A stretch of DNA of 12,562 nucleotides. It comes from DAORIO01 sp035438585. GTDB lineage: Bacteria > Patescibacteriota > Minisyncoccia > Phycocordibacterales > UBA9973. The translations under genes and the position numbers were made by a program. The stretch spans positions 1 through 12,562 of the forward strand of contig DAORIO010000016.1 in NCBI GenBank assembly GCA_035438585.1, in the 5' to 3' direction. The first letter of the stretch is position 1, and each line of letters starts with the position of its first letter. The notes under the pieces were generated by a model, which was given only the letters and a program-made list of their open reading frames with translations, was not told the origin of the DNA and made no database searches. Shown here in pieces: positions 5,914 through 11,735 of this stretch.

Positions 5914-7950
5914 TTAGAAAGCTCGTCCTTCTTTTCTGATTTGTTTTGCAATTGCATAAACAACCATAAGTAGCAAGATCGCCACAAGCCAACTGATTAG
6001 GGTTCCGGAAAATCCTCCGATTGCAAATGCACCAAGAACTGATCCGCCAGATACTTTATTTGTTAGAACATCAATAACTTCTTCTTTTACATTGTTCTTT
6101 TCATAGTTTAGAGTTCCGATTGTCATTATGTTTTCACCAGCTTCAACTCTGTTTGAAGTTCTTACTTGTAGAGTAATTTCTCCTTTTTCTTTTGGCGAAA
6201 TATCTTCAAGTTTGATGAATATTGTATGATCGGCTTTGTTGTAAGTTCCTCGAGAAATTCTTTCAAAGACTACATCTTTAGACAAAATTATATATAGAGT
6301 TGCGTCTTTTGCAGTAACTGATGATGAATTGTTTATATATTCCATGTCGATGTTGAATCTCTCTCCTGCGCCAACATTTTCGAAAGCTGAAGTTATGTTT
6401 AGGTCAACAAGAGTTGTTCCACTTGCAGTTGTTACATAAGTTGTTGTGTATGTGTGTGCTGGCGGAACGTATGGAGGTACAGGATCGACGTAAGCAGGTC
6501 CTTGGTTTACATAAACTGTTATAGAGTCACGATCATCTCCTTCGTCACCTTCAGCTGTAATAGTGAAAGTTCTTGTTGAATAAATGTTGTTTACTCTTTC
6601 ATCTCCATCGTCATCTACATCACCAACACCATTTGAAATATAAACATCATCACAGTCAGTAGTTTCCCAGTAAAGAGTTGTTGATCCTCCATAAGAAACA
6701 GTTGATGGGCTTGCGTAAAATTCATCAATTTCACATTCGTCGTCGTTATTTCCATTGTCGTCATCTACTTCTACAGTAATAGTTCTAGAGTCAGATGAAT
6801 TTCCATTGGTTGCAGTGATAGTAAATGATTCATCTTCATCAAGCTCGTCAGTATCAACATCGCCATCATTTGAGACATCACCAATACCATCTGAGATATC
6901 TACGTCAGTACAATTAGAAGTACTCCAATATAGAGTTGTTTCTTCACCTTCGTCGATTTTATCAGGGGAAGCGTAGAAATAATCAATTTCACAATCGTTG
7001 TTTCCCCCGCTTATTGTTACATCTACTGTAATAGTTTGAGTGTCAGTATTACTTGTGCCGTAAGCTGTCAAAGTAAAAGATGTATCTTGAGTAAGTGATC
7101 CAGTAGAAACAGAATCATTTGCGTTCATATTTATTTGCCCAAGACTTCCTCCAGAAATAGAAACATCAGTACAGTTTGTGGTTATCCAAGATAATGTTGT
7201 TGATGACCCAGAAGTTATTGAACTTGGATTTGCAGAAAATGTATTGATTGTACAGTTAGTTGGTGGGGGAGTTATTGTTCCTGTCTTAAATGAAAGCGCT
7301 GATGTGGCAATAGTTACTCCCGCTGAGTTTTTAGCAATTGCTCGGAAATAATATGTTGTATTTGATTGTAATCCTGTAATTGGTTTTGAAAAACTTCCAG
7401 AAGTTCCAATCATTGAAGTATAAGTTGTGTATGTTGAGCCAACAAAAGAAGAGTTGTTTGCGTACTCAAATCGAGTCTCTGTTGTTGAGCCTCCACCATT
7501 GAAGAATCCATTTAGAGTTGCGCCTGTTTGAGTTATAGAAGTTGCAGGCATACTTTGAACGGTTGCTTGAGTATAGTTTGGAGTTGTAAAAGATAGAGTT
7601 GATCCAAAAACTGGAGCAAAACCATTTGCTACACCCATCGCTCTTACGAAATAAGTTTTCCCAGGTAAAACTGTGATTGTTGCATCAAATGTTCCAGAGC
7701 CAGTTTTTGTTTGGTAACTTGTAGAATTGGTCATAGTTGGAGTGTCACCCCATTCAAAACGAACATCCATAGATGGTGATGTTCCTGCATTATAAAAACC
7801 GTTTAGTTTAGCACTAGTTTGGGTTACATTTGTTGTTGGTGTAGTCGAAATAGCTAGGTTGTTTGAGTTTGCGGCAAAAGAGAATAGGGGAAGGATTAAA
7901 ATCCCCGCCACAAAAACAAAAAAAGCTTTTGAACCTGTATTCTTTTTCAT
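5914..7950 (-). CDS. Large multidomain cell-surface protein with C-terminal membrane anchor
   Basis: The 678-residue protein has an N-terminal signal peptide (MKKNTGSK then a hydrophobic run ending SFAA). Two fibronectin-III-like domains follow (about 35-125 and 132-225; motifs GKTYFVRAMG and NTTYYFRAIA). Three Ig-like repeats of about 87 residues start at about 233, 320 and 406. Each has two cysteines exactly 27 residues apart (233/260, 320/347, 406/433) and SGSSTTLSW- or GGSTTLYW-like motifs. Repeats two and three are rich in Asp (DGD, DDDGDE) and may bind calcium. A Pro-rich linker, a DUF11-like beta domain, a C-terminal membrane helix (about 648-670) and the basic tail KQIRKEGRAF complete it. 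The topology fits a protein anchored in one membrane and projecting outward. The frame extends to GTG 7956, but the -10 box ends at 7957, placing the transcript start at ATG 7950. Adhesion or an S-layer-like role is inferred. Confidence 0.9.
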   Translation of the reverse strand: MKKNTGSKAFFVFVAGILILPLFSFAANSNNLAISTTPTTNVTQTSAKLNGFYNAGTSPSMDVRFEWGDTPTMTNSTSYQTKTGSGTFDATITVLPGKTYFVRAMGVANGFAPVFGSTLSFTTPNYTQATVQSMPATSITQTGATLNGFFNGGGSTTETRFEYANNSSFVGSTYTTYTSMIGTSGSFSKPITGLQSNTTYYFRAIAKNSAGVTIATSALSFKTGTITPPPTNCTINTFSANPSSITSGSSTTLSWITTNCTDVSISGGSLGQINMNANDSVSTGSLTQDTSFTLTAYGTSNTDTQTITVDVTISGGNNDCEIDYFYASPDKIDEGEETTLYWSTSNCTDVDISDGIGDVSNDGDVDTDELDEDESFTITATNGNSSDSRTITVEVDDDNGNNDDECEIDEFYASPSTVSYGGSTTLYWETTDCDDVYISNGVGDVDDDGDERVNNIYSTRTFTITAEGDEGDDRDSITVYVNQGPAYVDPVPPYVPPAHTYTTTYVTTASGTTLVDLNITSAFENVGAGERFNIDMEYINNSSSVTAKDATLYIILSKDVVFERISRGTYNKADHTIFIKLEDISPKEKGEITLQVRTSNRVEAGENIMTIGTLNYEKNNVKEEVIDVLTNKVSGGSVLGAFAIGGFSGTLISWLVAILLLMVVYAIAKQIRKEGRAF

Positions 7951-7956
7951 GGGCAC

Positions 7957-7985
7957 ATCATATCAGAGAAACATTATCTTGTCAA
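7957..7985 (-). promoter_or_regulatory. Promoter of the surface-protein gene (leaderless)
   Basis: On the minus strand: TTGACA (7985-7980), a 17-nt spacer ending TGA, and TATGAT (7962-7957). The ATG at 7950 begins exactly 6 nt after the hexamer, where transcription should start, so the mRNA is probably leaderless. This decides the start codon. Confidence 0.8.
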
Positions 7986-7990
7986 TAGGG

Positions 7991-8109
7991 GCTCGCTCAG
8001 AACATCTATTCTGGTGACACGAATAATTTCCATACTTTGCGAAGTATGGAAATTTTCTATACTCGCCTCTAGGCTCCGTAAGTCACCAGAATAGATGTTC
8101 TTCGCTCGC
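7991..8109 (+). repeat. Nested palindromic intergenic repeat, copy B (different arm sequence)
   Basis: GCTCGC (7991-7996), TC, arm AGAACATCTATTCTGGTGAC (7999-8018), an inner hairpin AATTTCCATACTT with AAGTATGGAAATT and a TGCG loop (8025-8054), the perfect 20-nt complementary arm (8082-8101), TC, GCTCGC (8104-8109). The design is the same as copy A but the arms and inner stem are unrelated in sequence. Its left edge is 5 nt from the TTGACA box of the surface-protein promoter. Confidence 0.85.
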
Positions 8110-8124
8110 TGGGTCAGAACGGAC

Positions 8125-8178
8125 GGCGCAAGACTTTCAAAAAGATATTTCTGCACTCGCGGAAGTTGGAGGCGGACC
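8125..8178 (+). repeat. Solo half-unit of the repeat family
   Basis: GGCGCAAGA, then CTTTCAAAAAGATATTTC (8134-8151), then TGCACTCGCGGAAGTTG. It matches the right arm and flank of copy A without a partner arm. It directly follows copy B. Confidence 0.8.
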
Positions 8179-8188
8179 TTGTATAAAT

Positions 8189-8220
8189 AAAAAAAGCCTA
8201 CATATTTTGTAGACTTTTTT
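8189..8220 (-). terminator. Terminator of the 8241-8657 gene
   Basis: An A-run, G-C-CTACA, a TATTT loop, TGTAG-A-C and a T-run; one internal mismatch. Read on the minus strand it ends in a U-tract about 20-50 nt past the stop codon. Confidence 0.75.
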
Positions 8221-8240
8221 GTTTGAAGCTCTGAGTTATT

Positions 8241-8657
8241 TTAATATCCGTATGGGACTATTTTGTACGATTTAATATACGGATATGTGGACCTGGAGCC
8301 AAGTTCGTACTCATTTTTATCGTCAATGAGGGTAATTTCAAGAAAGAACTGTGAAGGAATTTCAATAGAAAAAATAGAAGTATCTTTTTCCCAGATAAGA
8401 TTTCTTGCAAAAATATAATCTGACCCATTTCCCTTCGGCACCCGAATTAATTTTTCATGTAATATAACTGTTGTATCTCCCTCTGAAGTAATTTCAACCA
8501 CTAACCTTGTAAATGGTTTTGGATTAGCCAGGGTTTCAATAATTATTGTATCAATAGTACTTTCTGTTATTTCAACCACCGAATCATCAATTGTTTGACA
8601 TGAGGTTGAGAGTAGAATTGTACACAGAGTAATTCCTAAGCAGATTTTAGTTATCAT
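8241..8657 (-). CDS. Small lipoprotein-like secreted protein, function unknown
   Basis: The 138-residue protein starts MITKICLGITLCTILLSTSC. The hydrophobic segment followed by LLSTSC resembles a type II signal peptide with Cys20 as the lipidation site, but Ser at -3 is atypical for a lipobox, so lipoprotein status is probable rather than certain. The mature part is acidic and Thr/Ile-rich, then alternates hydrophobic and polar residues as in a small beta domain, ending YKIVPYGY. I recognise no family. It has its own promoter and terminator and is flanked on both sides by palindromic repeats. The leader is about 19 nt and nearly all A with some C and T, with no Shine-Dalgarno sequence. Its style recalls Bacteroidota lipoproteins, which is only an impression. 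Confidence 0.7.
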   Translation of the reverse strand: MITKICLGITLCTILLSTSCQTIDDSVVEITESTIDTIIIETLANPKPFTRLVVEITSEGDTTVILHEKLIRVPKGNGSDYIFARNLIWEKDTSIFSIEIPSQFFLEITLIDDKNEYELGSRSTYPYIKSYKIVPYGY

Positions 8658-8682
8658 GTTTTTTGTTTTTTAGTTTGTTTTA

Positions 8683-8711
8683 ATAATAGCATTAAATTTA
8701 ATACTTGTCAA
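8683..8711 (-). promoter_or_regulatory. Promoter of the lipoprotein-like gene
   Basis: Minus strand: TTGACA (8711-8706), a 17-nt spacer ending TGC, TATTAT (8688-8683). The predicted start is near 8676, giving a short A-rich leader of about 19 nt. Confidence 0.8.
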
Positions 8712-8716
8712 TATTA

Positions 8717-8859
8717 GCTCGCTTGAATATGACTTTTCTAAAACACGCATAAAGCCCTCCTGCGAGGGCTTTTGCTCTGCTCGGTTTTGAAATTTTGCTT
8801 CGCAAAAACCATGCTTTCAAAACCTGCGCAAGGTTTTAGAAAAGTATATTCGCGCTCGC
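8717..8859 (+). repeat. Nested palindromic intergenic repeat, copy C
   Basis: GCTCGC (8717-8722), TT, arm 8725-8744, a terminator-like hairpin AAAGCCCTC/GAGGGCTTT (8751-8772), a GCTCTGCTCGG spacer as in copy A, a second nested hairpin GGTTTTGAAA/TTTCAAAACC (8783-8792/8815-8824) that encloses TTTTGC/GCAAAA, the opposite arm GTTTTAGAAAAGTATATTC (8833-8851, one-base bulge against the left arm), GC, GCTCGC (8854-8859). The left edge is 5 nt from a TTGACA box. Confidence 0.85.
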
Positions 8860-8882
8860 AGGGTCGGAACGGATGGGTTTAG

Positions 8883-8926
8883 GCTTTCAAAAAGATATTT
8901 CTGCACTCGCGGAAGTTGAGTGGGTA
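8883..8926 (+). repeat. Solo half-unit of the repeat family
   Basis: GCTTTCAAAAAGATATTTC (8883-8901), then TGCACTCGCGGAAGTTGAG. It is nearly identical to the half-unit at 8125-8178 and likewise follows a complete palindrome. Confidence 0.8.
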
Positions 8927-8931
8927 AATAA

Positions 8932-8955
8932 AAAAGCTCAGTTTAGTGAGCTTTT
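8932..8955 (-). terminator. Terminator of the 8972-9310 gene
   Basis: AAAAGCTCA, loop GTTTAG, TGAGCTTTT, with further A residues at the left giving a U-tract on the minus strand. It lies 17 nt past the stop codon. Confidence 0.8.
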
Positions 8956-8971
8956 GAAATTAAGAAATATT

Positions 8972-9310
8972 TTAATTAGTTTTTTTAACGAATTTTATGC
9001 CGCGAATTATGGCAATGTACATCAATAAATGAAAAAAATCGCTTCTAGTCTTATTGTCTTTAAAATAGTAGTCCAAGCTGATGAATTGCATAATTCCAGG
9101 TTTTTCTTGATGTAGTATTGTTTCAAAAATTTCACAATTCAAAATTCTGTTTTGTGGTAATTTTACTTTTTCGTACTTAGCAAGTAGTTTTTCTATAAGC
9201 TGTTTTACTGTCCCAAATTCTGTCGGTCGTCTTTTAATATTGGTAGTAAAGTTTTCAATTTCAAGTAATATTGCATCCGCCTGATTGGTTGATAAAGCTG
9301 TCTTTTTCAT
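8972..9310 (-). CDS. Small cytoplasmic protein of unknown function
   Basis: The 112-residue protein matches no family I recognise. It has no signal peptide. The first two thirds look helical and Lys/Glu-rich (ADAILLEIENFTTNIKRR, then QLIEKLLAKYEKVKL), followed by a more hydrophobic C-terminal segment (FFHLLMYIAIIRGIKFV) that could pack against it or touch the membrane. The tail is basic (KFVKKTN). It has a clear promoter that overlaps the divergent rnpB promoter and its own terminator, which supports a real gene. The leader is about 12 nt, A/T-only apart from a single C just before the ATG, with no Shine-Dalgarno sequence. Confidence 0.7.
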   Translation of the reverse strand: MKKTALSTNQADAILLEIENFTTNIKRRPTEFGTVKQLIEKLLAKYEKVKLPQNRILNCEIFETILHQEKPGIMQFISLDYYFKDNKTRSDFFHLLMYIAIIRGIKFVKKTN

Positions 9311-9328
9311 AGTTTTAAATTTTATAAA

Positions 9329-9356
9329 ATAGTATCATAAATTCACTACTTGTCAA
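9329..9356 (-). promoter_or_regulatory. Promoter of the 8972-9310 gene
   Basis: Minus strand: TTGACA (9356-9351), a 16-nt spacer ending TGA, TACTAT (9334-9329). Its -35 box overlaps that of the rnpB promoter on the other strand by 5 bp. Confidence 0.8.
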
Positions 9357-9378
9357 TAGAATCAGAGCGTGCTAAACT
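9350..9378 (+). promoter_or_regulatory. Promoter of rnpB
   Basis: TTGTCA (9350-9355), a 17-nt spacer ending TGC, TAAACT (9373-9378). The predicted start at about 9385 coincides with the 5' strand of RNase P helix P1. Confidence 0.85.
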
Positions 9379-9383
9379 TTCAC

Positions 9384-9721
9384 CAAGTACTAGATAGTTG
9401 CGCCAATTTATTGGTGAGGAAAGTCCGAACTGGCTACTTTAAATAGTAATAGTAATGGGTAATACCCATACAGTCCCTTTGCACAGGGCTGAGAGGTGCG
9501 AGCAGAAACGCCGATGCCGAAAGGCTAGGGTTCCTTCGGGAATAGTTCTATTGAAAAATAGAAATGAAACGGCTAAATCCTTACTAACCAGCAAGGCCGT
9601 GCTACATTTATTGTAGAGTGCCGCTTGAGGTGTTTGGTAACAAATACCCCAGATAAATGACTATCGTCCTTTGTTTTTTATGAAGGATACAGAATTCGGC
9701 TTATCAGTACGAAGTGCTTAT
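9384..9721 (+). ncRNA. rnpB: RNase P RNA, bacterial type A
   Basis: This is the catalytic RNA that matures tRNA 5' ends. Landmarks are GAGGAAAGTCCGAAC (9416-9430), GCAGAAACGCCGATGCCGAAAGG, the helix-closing AGATAAATGACTATCGTCC, and ACAGAATTCGGCTTATC (9689-9705). CCGAA near the 5' block and TTCGG near the 3' block replace the CCGGG/CCCGG of E. coli as a compensated pair. P1 is AAGTACT (9385-9391) with AGTGCTT (9713-9719), which sets the ends. GATAGT near the 5' end pairs with ACTATC near the 3' end as in P2. The L15 region reads ACGGCTAAATCC, where E. coli has ACGGTAAACTCC, so the GGU that contacts the tRNA CCA end is GGC here. Transcription is monocistronic with its own promoter and terminator. 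Confidence 0.96.
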
Positions 9722-9722
9722 G

Positions 9723-9752
9723 AAAAAATCCCGTCTCAAACCGGGGTTTTTT
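9723..9752 (+). terminator. Terminator of rnpB
   Basis: AAAAAATCCCG (9723-9733), an 8-nt loop and CGGGGTTTTTT (9742-9752), immediately after the RNase P 3' end. Confidence 0.9.
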
Positions 9753-9775
9753 CTTTTCTAAATATTGTGTAAATC

Positions 9776-9869
9776 CTTTCAACTTTCGAGAGTGAAGAAT
9801 ATCTTTTTAAAATCTTTGCGCCGTTCTCAACCTCAGCGAGTGAAGATATGTTCTTCTAAAACCTTGCGC
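9776..9869 (-). repeat. Two tandem half-units of the repeat family
   Basis: Read on the minus strand: GCGCAAGGTTTTAGAAGAAC followed by ATATCTTCACTCGCTGAG (9869-9823), then GGCGCAAAGATTTTAAAAAG followed by ATATTCTTCACTCTCGAAAG (9822-9776). Both resemble the right arm plus flank of copies A and C, each about 47 nt, head to tail, continuing the right edge of copy D. Confidence 0.75.
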
Positions 9870-9885
9870 AGTTCATCCCGACTTT

Positions 9886-10002
9886 GCGAGCGACGAAATA
9901 TCTTTTTGAAAGCCTTGCGGAGACTTTAGTCGAGCAGAGCAAAAAATCGCCCTCGCAAGGGTGGTTTTTATGTGTGCTTTCAAAAAGATGTTTCAAGTGA
10001 GC
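9886..10002 (-). repeat. Nested palindromic intergenic repeat, copy D
   Basis: It is the inverted homologue of copy A: GCGAGC (9886-9891), GAC, arm 9895-9913, spacer CGAGCAGAGC, inner hairpin TCGCCCT/AGGGTGG (9947-9964) between A- and T-runs, opposite arm 9976-9994 (one G-U pair), AA, GTGAGC (9997-10002). The TTGACA of the downstream promoter begins 5 nt further on. The inner hairpin could terminate transcription from either side. Confidence 0.9.
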
Positions 10003-10007
10003 CCTTA

Positions 10008-10035
10008 TTGACAAACAAGGCTTTTATGATATTAT
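10008..10035 (+). promoter_or_regulatory. Promoter of the 10083 gene
   Basis: TTGACA (10008-10013), a 16-nt spacer ending TGA, TATTAT (10030-10035). Transcription should start near 10042, giving an A-rich leader of about 41 nt without a Shine-Dalgarno sequence. Confidence 0.8.
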
Positions 10036-10082
10036 GAAAATGAAACAAAATAAATAAATTCACCTTAAAAAATCTATAAAAA

Positions 10083-11624
10083 ATGAAAAAACTTCTTATC
10101 TTGTTGGTTGTTATTTCTTTGCCGTTTATCGGCAATGGACAACAACTCTTACCAGTAACGCTTGTTGGAGGTCAGCAATATGTAACTTCCAATGCAAAAG
10201 TTGTTGTTAATCCCGGAGATTCCATGGTGTATATGGAATTCTGGTGTATAAATCAGAATTGCCAGGTGTCTGTTTTTGACTCGTCTTCTTTGCAGGTTTT
10301 GTTTGGAGGAAGTGTTACCGACACAGTTTATTTTTCAAATATTATTGAGATTCAGAATTTAAGCTCACAGCCTGTGGTTTATTATGTACAAAGAATTTTG
10401 ATCAATTTAATTACATTGGACACAATAGGAAACATTACAATGCCTGTTACAGTTTATCCTGATTTTAGTTCACCTCTGGTAAATTATATTTCAGCTATAA
10501 CTACGACCGACTCCGTAACTGTCGTCTATTCAGTTGTTCCAAATGACACAAGTGCGCAATTAAAATTCTGGATAAGATATCAGGATTGTTATGTTGGAAA
10601 TGCATATCCATTGGCGACGCAAGTTGTTTCTGGGTTTAACATTCAGTATTTGCAGTACAAAATTCCCGCATCATTTTCTTGTGGTTATGATCTTGGGATA
10701 AAACTTGAGATTATAAACAGTGTTGGTTTTGATACAACTGGCTTTGCTTGTGTGACAACTTTGTCATGCGGTAATCCTTATGTAGTAACTTACGATTCCA
10801 TTGTCACAATACCTACGACTGCAAATTTATTTGGTCCTGTTGAGACAATGAACCAGAATTGTTTGATTGTTGATTCAGTTGCATTACCCAATCAACCTTA
10901 TTTTTCTGGCACTTCAATAAGCGTTGCAGGATCACAAAATACAAGCAATGCATTTACTCAGATAACAAATCTTGCTCCCGGTACTACGTATTGGTTTAAA
11001 AGATGTGTTTTTGATAGCTCTGGAGTTTTGGCAAATTGCCAAGGTCCAGTTGTTGCTGTAACACAACAATTGCCAGTTTTACTTGCATTTGATATTGCAG
11101 GGTCAGCGACGACGAGTTCTACTAATCAGAGAATTAATGTGCAGTACACAAGTACTGTTGATGGAACTCTTTGGCCAGAAATTTCGAATGATCAAAATTT
11201 CGGAATTACTGTAACTGCTTATCCGAATTCAAGTATGAGTTTTTCCCAAGGTCAAACAATTCTTTTTTACGATGTATCTATGTTATCCGGAAATCTTTAC
11301 AGCAGTCAGTATTTTCAAAATGGAATGCGTTATTGGGTAAGATTTCAAGGAAACAATCAAAACGGAGAAATAGCCACATCTAATGTTAGCTCATTTATTT
11401 TTGGCGGTACTACAGGGATTTCAGAAGTTTTTAGTGAATACAACGAACTTTCTATTTTTGGAGATTATGTTGGATACATTGAAATCGTTGATTTGTTAGG
11501 AAGGACATTGATTAAAACAGTAAAAGAAATTCCGGAAATGAAAATCGTTCATGATTTAAAACCTGGAGTGTATGTTGTTCGCGGTGACGGTGTCAAAGGT
11601 AAGAAGTTTTCAATTGGTTTTTAG
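10083..11624 (+). CDS. Secreted protein with type IX-type (Por) C-terminal sorting domain
   Basis: The 513-residue protein starts with a cleavable signal peptide (MKKLLILLVVISLPFIGNGQ). The body is beta-rich, with a fibronectin-III-like segment near residues 260-330 (motif LAPGTTYWFKRCVFD) and cysteines in short pairs such as CINQNC. I cannot name the other domains and see no catalytic motif. The last 75 or so residues match the pattern of a T9SS C-terminal domain: LSIFGDY, IEIVDLLGRTLIK, then LKPGVYVVRGDG, then KKFSIGF. In Bacteroidota this tail directs proteins across the outer membrane. CPR cells are thought to have a single membrane, so its presence suggests transfer of the gene or a different use of the fold. 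Promoter, terminator and initiation style match the neighbours, so the gene looks settled. It follows palindromic repeat D. Confidence 0.85.
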   Translation: MKKLLILLVVISLPFIGNGQQLLPVTLVGGQQYVTSNAKVVVNPGDSMVYMEFWCINQNCQVSVFDSSSLQVLFGGSVTDTVYFSNIIEIQNLSSQPVVYYVQRILINLITLDTIGNITMPVTVYPDFSSPLVNYISAITTTDSVTVVYSVVPNDTSAQLKFWIRYQDCYVGNAYPLATQVVSGFNIQYLQYKIPASFSCGYDLGIKLEIINSVGFDTTGFACVTTLSCGNPYVVTYDSIVTIPTTANLFGPVETMNQNCLIVDSVALPNQPYFSGTSISVAGSQNTSNAFTQITNLAPGTTYWFKRCVFDSSGVLANCQGPVVAVTQQLPVLLAFDIAGSATTSSTNQRINVQYTSTVDGTLWPEISNDQNFGITVTAYPNSSMSFSQGQTILFYDVSMLSGNLYSSQYFQNGMRYWVRFQGNNQNGEIATSNVSSFIFGGTTGISEVFSEYNELSIFGDYVGYIEIVDLLGRTLIKTVKEIPEMKIVHDLKPGVYVVRGDGVKGKKFSIGF

Positions 11625-11644
11625 TTTTTATAAGGTTTATTTTC

Positions 11645-11673
11645 AAAAGCCCCAAGTTTACTTGGGGCTTTTT
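11645..11673 (+). terminator. Terminator of the 10083 gene
   Basis: AAAAGCCCCAAG, loop TTTA, CTTGGGGCTTTTT, 20 nt after the stop. Confidence 0.93.
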
Positions 11674-11674
11674 A

Positions 11675-11697
11675 TATACTTCGACAAGCTCAGTATA
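11675..11697 (+). repeat. Short palindrome containing CTTCGACAAGCTCAG
   Basis: TATACT (11675-11680) and AGTATA (11692-11697) flank TCGACAAGCTC. The core motif CTTCGACAAGCTCAG resembles a short sequence I recall as highly dispersed in many environmental bacterial genomes; this is from memory and unchecked. Confidence 0.4.
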
Positions 11698-11720
11698 AGT
11701 GTCCCCTTATTCACCTTTTT

Positions 11721-11729
11721 TGTTATAAT
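11721..11729 (+). promoter_or_regulatory. Extended -10 promoter of the 11736 gene (leaderless)
   Basis: TGT TATAAT is a perfect extended -10 with no -35 box at the right distance. The ATG starts exactly 6 nt after the hexamer, so the transcript should begin at or next to the start codon. Confidence 0.75.
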
Positions 11730-11735
11730 ATTTTT

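Noticed and set aside
6755..6976. Plus-strand Ser/Thr-rich open frame
   Set aside because: It is the antisense shadow of the Asp-rich repeats in the surface protein (GAT/GAC/GAA codons read as ATC/GTC/TTC and shifted to TCx).
7951..7956. GTG start for the surface protein, two codons upstream
   Set aside because: It lies between the -10 box and the predicted transcript start, so it would not be in the mRNA.
4558..10002. CRISPR array
   Set aside because: The repeats are palindromes of varied sequence at separate gene ends, without regular spacers or any cas gene.
10034..10057. Seven-codon leader peptide MKMKQNK before the 10083 gene
   Set aside because: It is A-rich sequence by chance; the first ATG overlaps the -10 box and there is no attenuator or codon theme.
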